64,000 nt of DNA from JAKVCB01 sp963578605 (GTDB taxonomy: Bacteria > Planctomycetota > Planctomycetia > Pirellulales > Lacipirellulaceae), in the NCBI GenBank assembly GCA_963578605.1, contig CAUZEA010000015.1:8816-72815 (forward strand), in the 5' to 3' direction. Below, in pieces: positions 26,548 to 34,349 of this stretch. Under the pieces are notes generated by a model, which saw nothing but the letters and a program-made list of their open reading frames with translations, was not told the DNA's origin and searched no databases. The translations under genes and the position numbers were made by a program. Each line of letters opens with the position of its first letter. Position 1 is the stretch's first letter.

Positions 26548-28848
26548 ATGCAGAATCGGCTGATGCGTATCGGAGCTGGCTTGTTGAGTGTTTTGGCAGG
26601 CCTGGCCAGCCACGTCGCAGCCAATGGCCCGGACCCGGTTCCCTTAGCCGGCACCGCTCCCCTTGAGAGGAGTGGCGATATTGCTTCGGAGCTGGTCGCT
26701 GCGGCAGATCGTTTTTTGCTCGACCAGCTTGACCAGGCCACCCGCGAGCCCAAAGAACGGTGGCGCCGCAACGGGACCTCGCCGGCCGCTTATAAAGCTT
26801 CGATCGCAACCGATCGCACTCGCCTCGGCCATCTTTTGGGCCTGCATGACGACCGGCCCTCGCCAGCGCCCCTGTCACTGGTGGCGACCACCGACCATCC
26901 GGCACGACTTGCCGGCGGTAAGCGCTACAACATTTACGCGATCGAGTGGTCCGCCTTTGGAGACGTCAAGGGAGAAGGCTTGCTGTTATTGCCGACCGGC
27001 CGGGAGCCGGTTGCCGATGTAGTTGCCATTCCGCACTGCGGCGTTTCTCCAGAGCAGCTTTGTGGCCTTGAGCCGGGCCTGGCCAGGGGCAGCCAGTATG
27101 CGCGCCGCCTGGCCGAAAGCGGCTGTCGGGTGGTGGTTCCAGTGCTGGTCGAGCGGAGCGTTCGCAAACAGGGAATTTCCCATCGTGAGTGGCTCCACCG
27201 CGCCGCTTACGTGATGGGGCGCACGATGACCGGCTACGAAGTCCAAAAGGTCCTGGCCGTGGTGGACTCGTTTCGGTCGACCAGCCCCCGCGGGCGCCCA
27301 GTGGGCGTGATTGGCTGGGGAGATGGCGGTTTGATCGGGTGGTACGCCGGGGCTGTCGATCCGCGGATTGATGTCACCGCCGTCAGCGGCGCCTTCGGTC
27401 AGCTGGACCGACTCTGGAGCCAGCCGGCCGATCGGATGGTTTTTTCGGTGGTCAAGGAGTACGGCGACGTGGGCCTGGCTGCGATGATCGCCCCCAGGGA
27501 TTTTTTGGTCGAAACAGGCACCGCACCGGAAGTCCTCCGCCCTCGAGTCGGAAAAGAGCGGGGTGCACCGTATGAGATCATTGCCGCACCGGCAGAAGAA
27601 GTGGCCGAAAAAGCGGCTCGTGCTCGCCAGCTTGCTGGAGCTGCCGGCGGTGACCGGTGGCTGACGGTTGTGGCCAGTGAGGCGCCAGGCTCGGAAGCCA
27701 TGTTGGGCCATTTTCTCCAGTCGCTTTCGCCGGGGGCGATGCTTGCGGCGCCGGAGGATGCGCTCAGTGCGCCTGAGAGTTTGTGGCATGCCGATCGGCG
27801 ACAAGCGCGACAGCAGGACGCGATCGATCGCCACACCCAAGAGCTGCTCCGAAAAAGCCACCACGTCCGCCAGCGCCAGTTTTGGGACAAGCTTGATACG
27901 AGCTCGGTCGATGCCTACCTGGCGTCGGTCGAGCCATTTCGCCAGGCATTTTCCGAAAATGTGGTCGGGCACTTCGATCTCAAGCGGCTTGCGGCCAATC
28001 CCCGCAGTCGCCTGGTTGACCAGTCGCCCAAGTGGAGACGCTACGAGGTTGTGCTTGACGTGTTCGATGGCCTGTTTGCCTACGGCCTCCTGACCGTTCC
28101 GGTGGGAATTGCGCCCTCCGAGCGGCGTCCGGTCGTTGTGTGTCAGCATGGTCTCAATGGCCGGGCGCAAAGCGTTGTGGGAGAGGAACGCTACCACTAC
28201 TACAAAGCCTTTGCCACCACACTGGCCGAACGCGGGTTCGTGACCTTTGCTCCCCAGAACTTGTATCTTTTGAATGATCGATTTCGGACGCTGCAGCGCA
28301 AATCGAACACACTCGGAAAAACCATCTTCGCCCTGATTACGCCGCAGCATCAGCAGATCGTCGACTGGCTCAGCACGCTTGATTTTGTAGATCCACAGCG
28401 AATTGCTTTTTACGGCATGAGTTACGGGGGGAGGGCAGCGATGCGAATTACTCCCCTGGTAAGCGGTTACCGTGTGGCCATTTGCTCTGGTGACTTCAAC
28501 GAATGGGTCGACAAGAACGCCTCAACGGCCAACCCGCGAAGCTACGTCAACTCACACGAGTACGAAAGTTTTGAGTGGAATCTTGGCCACACCTTTAACT
28601 ACGCCGAAATGGCAGCACTGATTGCCCCGCGACCTTTCATGGTCGAGCGGGGCCATCATGATTTCGTGGCCGACGACTGGACGGTTGCCTGGGAATATGC
28701 CCGGGTGCGGTTCCTCTACGCGGCACAGTTGGGAATTCCCGATCGCACCACGATCGAGTGGTTTGATGGACCACACACGATTTTTGGCCAGGGAGCCTAC
28801 GACTTTCTTCATCACCACCTCAAGTGGCCAGCGCCGATTTCCCCTTAG
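26548..28848 (+). CDS. Secreted protein with tandem alpha/beta-hydrolase domains (acetylxylan-esterase/dienelactone-hydrolase type)
   Basis: The 766-residue protein has a signal peptide (IGAGLLSVLAGLASHVAA). Domain 1 (about 125-330) has the hydrolase strand order, but its nucleophile elbow reads GWGDGG (about 255-260) where G-x-S-x-G is expected, so it is probably inactive. Domain 2 (about 490-760) has a normal elbow GMSYGG with Ser625, an acidic block HHDFVADD (about 702-709) and a catalytic His in DGPHTIFG (His743). The VVVCQHGLNGR strand supplies the oxyanion loop. Such proteins are seen in planctomycete polysaccharide-degrading gene sets and are taken as acetyl or glucuronoyl esterases or peptidases. 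The next gene starts 37 bases downstream, so the two are probably co-transcribed. Confidence 0.85.
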   Translation: MQNRLMRIGAGLLSVLAGLASHVAANGPDPVPLAGTAPLERSGDIASELVAAADRFLLDQLDQATREPKERWRRNGTSPAAYKASIATDRTRLGHLLGLHDDRPSPAPLSLVATTDHPARLAGGKRYNIYAIEWSAFGDVKGEGLLLLPTGREPVADVVAIPHCGVSPEQLCGLEPGLARGSQYARRLAESGCRVVVPVLVERSVRKQGISHREWLHRAAYVMGRTMTGYEVQKVLAVVDSFRSTSPRGRPVGVIGWGDGGLIGWYAGAVDPRIDVTAVSGAFGQLDRLWSQPADRMVFSVVKEYGDVGLAAMIAPRDFLVETGTAPEVLRPRVGKERGAPYEIIAAPAEEVAEKAARARQLAGAAGGDRWLTVVASEAPGSEAMLGHFLQSLSPGAMLAAPEDALSAPESLWHADRRQARQQDAIDRHTQELLRKSHHVRQRQFWDKLDTSSVDAYLASVEPFRQAFSENVVGHFDLKRLAANPRSRLVDQSPKWRRYEVVLDVFDGLFAYGLLTVPVGIAPSERRPVVVCQHGLNGRAQSVVGEERYHYYKAFATTLAERGFVTFAPQNLYLLNDRFRTLQRKSNTLGKTIFALITPQHQQIVDWLSTLDFVDPQRIAFYGMSYGGRAAMRITPLVSGYRVAICSGDFNEWVDKNASTANPRSYVNSHEYESFEWNLGHTFNYAEMAALIAPRPFMVERGHHDFVADDWTVAWEYARVRFLYAAQLGIPDRTTIEWFDGPHTIFGQGAYDFLHHHLKWPAPISP

Positions 28849-28885
28849 GAGTTGCGCATTACTTTCCGTTCAAGGAGTTGGATCC

Positions 28886-30529
28886 ATGAAGCATTACCTA
28901 CCCAGAGTGGCATGTTTTCTGATGCTAACCAGCGTGGCATTTTTTTCCGCTCCCGCCTGCGGCCAACCCGTTGCGCGGCAGCCAAACCAAACCGAACCGG
29001 CCGAACCCCACTGGCACCTTTTTTTGGACAATCATGCCGTCACGCGCAGTACCGGTTTTCAGCGCATCCTCCACCGTCCCCAACCCCGGGGAGTGGTGCT
29101 CAAGGCGGAAAAACCGTGGGAGACATTTGGCGTAACGCCTTATTATGTCGGTCGCCGGCAGGACGGCAGCTATGAATGCTACTACCAGACGTTGTGGCAC
29201 GAACCAGGTATGCGGGTGGCAAGCCGAATCGCCTATGCTGTCAGTGACGACGCCATTGCGTGGAAAAAGCCGGTTCTCAACCTGGTCGAAGGCCCCACCC
29301 AGGTGGGAAACCAACGGCGGTTGCCGCTGGGAGTTTCGTTGGGCAGTGGTGACGCCAATGACGTCTATCGAAAGACCAACAACCTGGTGCCTTGTGGCAA
29401 TCCCCGCAACCTGTTTTTGCACGGCAATGTACGTGATCCTGAAAAACGCTACGCGCTGGGACTCAATTACGATATCCCTCAACGGATCGCCTTTTGCAAA
29501 GAGCTTCCTGATTTTATCAATGACCCCCAGTGGGAGGAGAAACTGGTTGACTCGGGCGGTTTTATTCACAGCCACTACACCACGCTGGAGTACTGGGACG
29601 ATCTTCACCAGGAGTGGGTTGTCATGCGGCAGGCACCAAACCATCCGCCTACGCGGGTTTCAGGGCGGTATGCTTCGCCTGATATGAAAAGCTGGAAACT
29701 CGATAACTACCTCTATCCGGATGCCGACGATTCGACCGATCCGCGTTACTTTCACGAGTGTTACGGGATGATGGGGGTGCATCTGGAAGGAATGGTGTTT
29801 GGTTTTGCTTACTGGTTTATCGGAGACGAGACGCATCCGACCGGCAATGACAAGGGCCTGATTGGCACCAACACCGCCAAAGGAACGATGGAAGTTCGTA
29901 TTGTGACCAGCCGCGACGGAGGGAAAACCTGGGACCGAACCGTCAGCCGCGAGCCCTGGATTCCTCATGGGGTCCTACAAAACAGTTATGATCGGATGGT
30001 GCGACTCGATTGCCCACCGCTACGGATGGGCGACGAGGACTGGTTTTATGCAAGGGTGGGCGACCGGGATCATGCTTCTTATCTTGGCTATCCGCGCGAC
30101 CAGATGGTAACCTTTCAGGGCGCATTGTACACCCAGAAACACAACCGGTACGTGAGCCTTACCGCTGGTAACCGGCCACGCATTCTGATCACCGAACCGC
30201 TGGAAGTCACCGGTGAGACCTTGCAGCTAAACGTCGATGCGAGTCGTGGCGAGGTCAAAGTTGCGGTGGGCACCGACCGGTGGATGAAACACAAGCAGGA
30301 TGCGTGGCCTTTCGAGGCCAACCTGCCCCACTGGATGGTTGAAGATCGTTGGGGCGATACCCACCTTGAAAAGGGCTTCTATTTTGACGACTGCGACCTG
30401 GTCCAGGTCGACAGCATTCAGTGCGATGTCCGTTTTCAGGAGGCCAGCTTCAAGTCACTGCTGGGCAAGACCGTCCGTCTCTACATTTCTGTTCAGGATG
30501 CCGACTTGTACGGGTTTCGGTTCAAGTAA
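28886..30529 (+). CDS. Secreted uncharacterised protein, paralogue 1 of 3 (glycosidase-like propeller suspected)
   Basis: The ATG at 28886 has AAGGAG eight bases upstream and opens a signal peptide (VACFLMLTSVAFFSAPACG), giving 547 residues. The body contains conserved blocks shared with the proteins at 30679-32226 and 59861-62131: HWHLFLDNHAVTRSTGFQR, YAVSDDAIAWKKPVLNLVEG, GNVRDPEKRYALGL, FCKELPDFINDP, MRQAPNHPPTR, DSTDPRYFHECYG, SRDGGKTWDRTVSREPWI and the C-terminus DADLYGFRF. Asp-box-like SRDGGKTWD and repeated YASPDxxxW blades suggest a five-bladed propeller as in GH32/GH43/GH130 or sialidase-like proteins. I could not assign a known family or catalytic triad. Co-directional with the esterase gene, so a role in side-chain removal or sugar release is inferred. 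Confidence 0.75.
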   Translation: MKHYLPRVACFLMLTSVAFFSAPACGQPVARQPNQTEPAEPHWHLFLDNHAVTRSTGFQRILHRPQPRGVVLKAEKPWETFGVTPYYVGRRQDGSYECYYQTLWHEPGMRVASRIAYAVSDDAIAWKKPVLNLVEGPTQVGNQRRLPLGVSLGSGDANDVYRKTNNLVPCGNPRNLFLHGNVRDPEKRYALGLNYDIPQRIAFCKELPDFINDPQWEEKLVDSGGFIHSHYTTLEYWDDLHQEWVVMRQAPNHPPTRVSGRYASPDMKSWKLDNYLYPDADDSTDPRYFHECYGMMGVHLEGMVFGFAYWFIGDETHPTGNDKGLIGTNTAKGTMEVRIVTSRDGGKTWDRTVSREPWIPHGVLQNSYDRMVRLDCPPLRMGDEDWFYARVGDRDHASYLGYPRDQMVTFQGALYTQKHNRYVSLTAGNRPRILITEPLEVTGETLQLNVDASRGEVKVAVGTDRWMKHKQDAWPFEANLPHWMVEDRWGDTHLEKGFYFDDCDLVQVDSIQCDVRFQEASFKSLLGKTVRLYISVQDADLYGFRFK

Positions 30530-30625
30530 TGTTTGTCCCTTCCAGCGTTCCTGGGGTCTTTGCACCGGGGGTGTTTGGGGCCGAGCGATCTGCAGCCAGG
30601 GTGTTCCCGCACCGGTTCAGGCCGG

Positions 30626-30661
30626 CTGCAGGCCTGTTTGGGCCAGCAGGTACCGTTTTTT
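30626..30661 (+). terminator. Probable Rho-independent terminator
   Basis: CTGCAGGCC and GGCCAGCAG arms (one A-A mismatch, 6-base loop) are followed after six bases by six T residues. This lies 97 bases after the stop of the 28886-30529 gene, in the gap between two convergent genes. A second, longer inverted repeat (CTGCAGCC/GGCTGCAG, 30590-30631) overlaps it. Confidence 0.5.
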
Positions 30662-30678
30662 CTGTGCTACAAACATGG

Positions 30679-32226
30679 TTATTTGAACCGGAAGCCGTAC
30701 AAGTCGGCATCCTGGACCATGATGTAGAGCCTTACCGTTTTTCCCAGCAGCGATTCGAGATTGGCCTCTTTCCACTGGACGGTGTGCTCAATGCTGTCGA
30801 CCTGGATCGGCTTGCATTGCTTGATCTTAAACCCTTCTTCCAGGTGCGTGTTGCCCTGACGGTCACGAACCATGAAGTTTGGCAGCAGGCCGGCCGTGTT
30901 AAAAATGGTAATCGTTTTGTCAATTCCGATTCCGACCAACACCTCGCCCCGGCTGGCGTCGACGTTCAACTCGAGCGTTTTTCCGGTGACTTCCAGCGGC
31001 TTGGTAATCAGGAACTGGGCCGTGTTGCCGGCGGTGAGACTCACGTACCGGTTGTGTTTTTGTACGTACAGTGCACCACTGTGTTGGGGATGGCGACCGT
31101 CTTTGTAGTAATCGAACGCCGAACCATGGTCGCCGTTGATCACGGTACAGTAGAACCAGTCTTCATCGCCAACTCTCAATGGCGAGGCGTGCAGCCGGAC
31201 CAGCCGGTCGTAGCTGTCCTGCTCGGCGCCGTTGGCAATCCAGGGCTCGCGGCTGACGGTGCGGTCCCACGTAAACCCGCCGTCGCGGCTGACCGAAACC
31301 CGTACATCCATCGTTCCCTTCATGTGCACGCGGCCAATCATCTCCTGTTCGAGCACGGCCATGTCAGGTCGAGTCTGGTCGCCGATATACCATTCGGCAA
31401 ACCCCAGTATCACTCCCTCGGTATGCATCGCGTGCATCCCGTAAATTTCGTCAAAGAAGCGTGGATCGGTGCCGTCATGCGCATCGGGGTAAAAGACCGG
31501 GCGAACCGTCCAGTTTTGCAGGTCCTTGGTAGCCCACCTGGCCACGCAGCGGGCTGGCGGGTGGTTGGGGCTCTGCCGCATGAAGACCCACTCGTCGTGC
31601 TGGTCGTCCCAGAAATGGAGTCCCAGTTTGTAGCTTGGCTTCACCCCTGCTGCCACCAGCTTGTCTCGCCAGTTGGGATCGTTCTCCCAGTCAGGCAATT
31701 CCCGGGCGAAGTAGACCTCCATTTTGTGCCCCAGCGGCTTGTCTCCCAGGGCAAGCTGGAATTGTTTTTCCGGGTCGGTGATGTTGCCGAACTGTCCCAG
31801 CGCAAAGGGCGCACCACACGGCAACAGGTTGTTGTCGGTACCGCCAGGCCCTTCGACAAGGCCCAGCATCGGTTTCTCCCAATGGATGCCATCCTCGCTA
31901 ACGGCATACGCGGTTGTGTCGCCCGGGATATTGACCCCGTGAACGCGGTAGTAACACTCGAGCCGGCCATCGCGCCGCCGGCCTACATGGAGTATCGAAA
32001 GCCCCTGCGTTTCCCAGGGTAGATCGGGGGGAAGAACCACCCCCTTCGGGGTCGGGTGATGAAGTACGCGCTGAAAACCGGTACTCCGTTCGATGATGTA
32101 GTCATCCAAAAAAAGTTCCCAGTGGGGCTCGGCGGGGGGTGAAATATTTTCCTCGGCCCCAACCAAGCCGGCGGGGGTTCCCACGGCAATTGCCCAAAGC
32201 AGAACAAGCGTCATTGGTTTTTGCAT
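30679..32226 (-). CDS. Secreted uncharacterised protein, paralogue 2 of 3
   Basis: The protein has 515 residues with a signal peptide (MTLVLLWAIAVGTPAGLVGA); GGGAGAAA stands just before the ATG. It shares the block order of the neighbouring convergent gene: HWELFLDDYIIERSTGFQR, YAVSEDGIHWEKPMLGLVEG, GNITDPEKQFQLAL, FARELPDWENDP, FMRQSPNHPPAR, DGTDPRFFDEIYG, SRDGGFTWDRTVSREPWI, YVQKHNRYVSLTAGN and DADLYGFRFK. Large acidic/aromatic clusters are conserved, whereas the region between about 150 and 190 varies. The tail-to-tail arrangement with the 28886 gene suggests an inverted duplication followed by divergence. Function unknown, probably carbohydrate-related. A long antisense frame (30421-32022) is a composition artefact. 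Confidence 0.78.
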   Translation of the reverse strand: MQKPMTLVLLWAIAVGTPAGLVGAEENISPPAEPHWELFLDDYIIERSTGFQRVLHHPTPKGVVLPPDLPWETQGLSILHVGRRRDGRLECYYRVHGVNIPGDTTAYAVSEDGIHWEKPMLGLVEGPGGTDNNLLPCGAPFALGQFGNITDPEKQFQLALGDKPLGHKMEVYFARELPDWENDPNWRDKLVAAGVKPSYKLGLHFWDDQHDEWVFMRQSPNHPPARCVARWATKDLQNWTVRPVFYPDAHDGTDPRFFDEIYGMHAMHTEGVILGFAEWYIGDQTRPDMAVLEQEMIGRVHMKGTMDVRVSVSRDGGFTWDRTVSREPWIANGAEQDSYDRLVRLHASPLRVGDEDWFYCTVINGDHGSAFDYYKDGRHPQHSGALYVQKHNRYVSLTAGNTAQFLITKPLEVTGKTLELNVDASRGEVLVGIGIDKTITIFNTAGLLPNFMVRDRQGNTHLEEGFKIKQCKPIQVDSIEHTVQWKEANLESLLGKTVRLYIMVQDADLYGFRFK

Positions 32227-32474
32227 GATAGTTTCTCCCGCAGATAGAGATCAAAACCGGCGATGTTTTTTGAAATGAAAATGAAACGTGGTACTATTCT
32301 GCAGCCGAGTGCGGGTGCCTGAACAACAACGGGCGCCCTTCACTAACAACCCAACCAATGGACTGCTGTGGCCATTTTATACTAAACTGGCCCCTTCGTA
32401 ACGTGCTTCCTCAAAGATCCCCACAACCGACCACCCGACAGGCCAGCATGGTTATAGAAGTGCAATCCGTATCG

Positions 32475-32984
32475 ATGTTTTTTAGGAGGGACCTTTTTTT
32501 TGGCCGCGATGCGGCTGGCAGGTGCCGCACCTGTTGGGTCGTGCTGGTAGTTTTCGCAGCACTGGCGTCCTGCTCTCGTACCGAGACCGGCACGATCCCT
32601 GCCACGGGCAGAGTCCACTACAACGGTGAGCCGGTTGAAGGAGCCGAAGTTGCTTTGATTCCTCGCGATCGTTTGCCCGGCAGCCGACCTGCCCGCGGAG
32701 TGACCAACGCCGACGGTAAGTTTGCAGTCAGTTCCTATTTCACCTCCCAGGTAGATACTCCAGGCGCACGGCCAGGTCATTACCTGGTGACGGTCAGCAA
32801 GTGTGAGCCGCCGGCGGGGATGTCGATGGACCAGTGGCTGGCGGCGCAGGTCGATGGCAAGGCCAAGGTGGCTTCGCTGCGGTACCTGGTTCCCGGAAAG
32901 TACAGCCAGGTCCAAACATCCGGCCTGTTGGTGGTTGTGAAAGCTGACGGCAACAATCATTTTGAGTTTGAATTGATCGATTGA
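32475..32984 (+). CDS. Small lipoprotein with carboxypeptidase-regulatory/transthyretin-like domain
   Basis: From the ATG at 32475 the protein has 169 residues. Arginine-rich start, hydrophobic VVLVVFAALASC with lipobox (ALASC), then a single beta-sandwich: ATGRVHYNGEPVEGAEVALIP, GVTNADGKFAVSSY and GHYLVTVSKCEPP. This is the common planctomycete partner of DUF1559 proteins, and such a gene (33064) follows 79 bases downstream. Earlier in-frame starts exist at 32358 and 32448. The domain type is usually structural; its partner and role in planctomycetes are not established. Confidence 0.8.
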   Translation: MFFRRDLFFGRDAAGRCRTCWVVLVVFAALASCSRTETGTIPATGRVHYNGEPVEGAEVALIPRDRLPGSRPARGVTNADGKFAVSSYFTSQVDTPGARPGHYLVTVSKCEPPAGMSMDQWLAAQVDGKAKVASLRYLVPGKYSQVQTSGLLVVVKADGNNHFEFELID

Positions 32985-33063
32985 CCCGCAAGCAGTAACA
33001 GGTGGCACTGCTTGGTCTGCCTGCGCGGGGTTCGGTTGGGTGTAGGTGTGATAGAATAAAATA

Positions 33064-34128
33064 ATGGATAGATGCTTATCGGATCACCGTAAGTCCAGCC
33101 TGCCGGCAGGCAGAACAAAGGGATTTACCCTTGTGGAACTGCTCGTTGTGATTGCCATTATTGGCATCCTCGTTGCGCTGTTGCTTCCGGCGGTGCAGGC
33201 CGCCCGTGAAGCGGCCCGGCGGATGCAGTGTGCCAATAACCTGAAACAACTCGGGATCGCTTTGCATAATTATCACAGCACCTTCGGCCAGTTTCCGCTG
33301 CAAGCCGGAGGTCACCCTGGTTATGAGGATTGCAGTTACCTTGTCGGACTGCTGCCATTTTTAGAGGAGCAGACGTTATACGACGGCATTGACTTTGATC
33401 TCGTTGAACCGGAGCACTCGATCATTGGCGGAAAGCGGTTGGTCGAACACGTGGTGCCTGCGTTTTTGTGCCCCAGCGAGAGCCAGGGGTCGCTACTGGT
33501 AGCCAAGGAAAACTGCGACGAGCAGCCTGATGCGTATGCATCTGCGGTTGGTAACTATGCCGGTAGTCTGGGTTCGCAGCAGATGGGACGGAGTGTTCCC
33601 TGCAACCTGGCAGCTATTGTGGGAGGCGGCGATCCGGATGGCGATGGTCAGAACTGGTATGGCTACGGCACGTTGCCCTGGGGGGGCGATCAGGCCACCA
33701 GCGGCAAGGAAATTTCGGGCGTGTTTGCCCGTAGTGGGTGGTCCGCCAATTTTCACGAAATTACCGATGGCACTTCCAAAACGATTGGCCTGCTTGAAAT
33801 CCGCCCTTACTGTGGCCACAGGTGCCATAGTTGGCAAGGTTGGGCCGATGGCCGTGCCATGTGGTATGGCACTACGCCGCCAATCAATTTTCCTACCTGC
33901 GCCGGTGAGAATGGGGTTTCGGGACCTGCTGGAGAAATCCCGTCTTCGGAGGGTTGCCACGCCAGCCATTCCACTCCGACGGTCCAGGGTGCCAAGTCGC
34001 AGCACCCGGGTGGCGCAAATTTCTGTTTTTGTGATGGTGCGGTCAAATTTCTGGCTGAAAACATCGATTATCCACTGTATCAGGCGCTGGGAGACCGGCG
34101 CGACGAGGTTTCGATCGGAGAGTATTAG
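33064..34128 (+). CDS. DUF1559 family protein with prepilin-type N-terminus
   Basis: The 354-residue protein has a type IV prepilin-like cleavage/methylation signal: KGFTLVELLVVIAIIGILVA at about 19-38, with Glu at +5. It is followed by the planctomycete block ALLLPAVQAAREAARRMQC, then the DUF1559 body with NNLKQLGIALHNYHSTFGQFP. A late block FCFCDGAVKFLAENID is the usual H-x-DG-type end. These pseudopilin-like proteins are hugely expanded in planctomycetes; they may form pseudopili or surface structures, but no function is established. It pairs with the lipoprotein just upstream. A second such pair, in reverse order, lies at 41679-43254. Confidence 0.93.
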   Translation: MDRCLSDHRKSSLPAGRTKGFTLVELLVVIAIIGILVALLLPAVQAAREAARRMQCANNLKQLGIALHNYHSTFGQFPLQAGGHPGYEDCSYLVGLLPFLEEQTLYDGIDFDLVEPEHSIIGGKRLVEHVVPAFLCPSESQGSLLVAKENCDEQPDAYASAVGNYAGSLGSQQMGRSVPCNLAAIVGGGDPDGDGQNWYGYGTLPWGGDQATSGKEISGVFARSGWSANFHEITDGTSKTIGLLEIRPYCGHRCHSWQGWADGRAMWYGTTPPINFPTCAGENGVSGPAGEIPSSEGCHASHSTPTVQGAKSQHPGGANFCFCDGAVKFLAENIDYPLYQALGDRRDEVSIGEY

Positions 34129-34349
34129 CCGCACCCGGGGGCTTTCCAGAGAGTGCCCCGTGGCTGGGGCCGTGCTGTTGAACCAGATCAGGGAGAACAC
34201 AGGTTGAAGTTGTCGCCGTAGAGGCGCAGGCGGTTTTAGTAAAAGGTCTTACTGCGGGATTATGGACTACGCGCAACGCATAAATTAGAATCAGTCGTAT
34301 TCTTACCAGGTGGTGTTTTCATTCTTGTCATCAACTCGAGAGGCGTAAG

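Noticed and set aside
26986..28350. 454-codon minus-strand frame inside the hydrolase gene
   Set aside because: Antisense to a clear alpha/beta-hydrolase protein; Arg/His/Gln-rich text without domain logic.
30421..32022. 533-codon plus-strand frame
   Set aside because: It is the mirror of the well-conserved minus-strand gene at 30679-32226; it has no recognisable domain and is explained by high GC at third positions.
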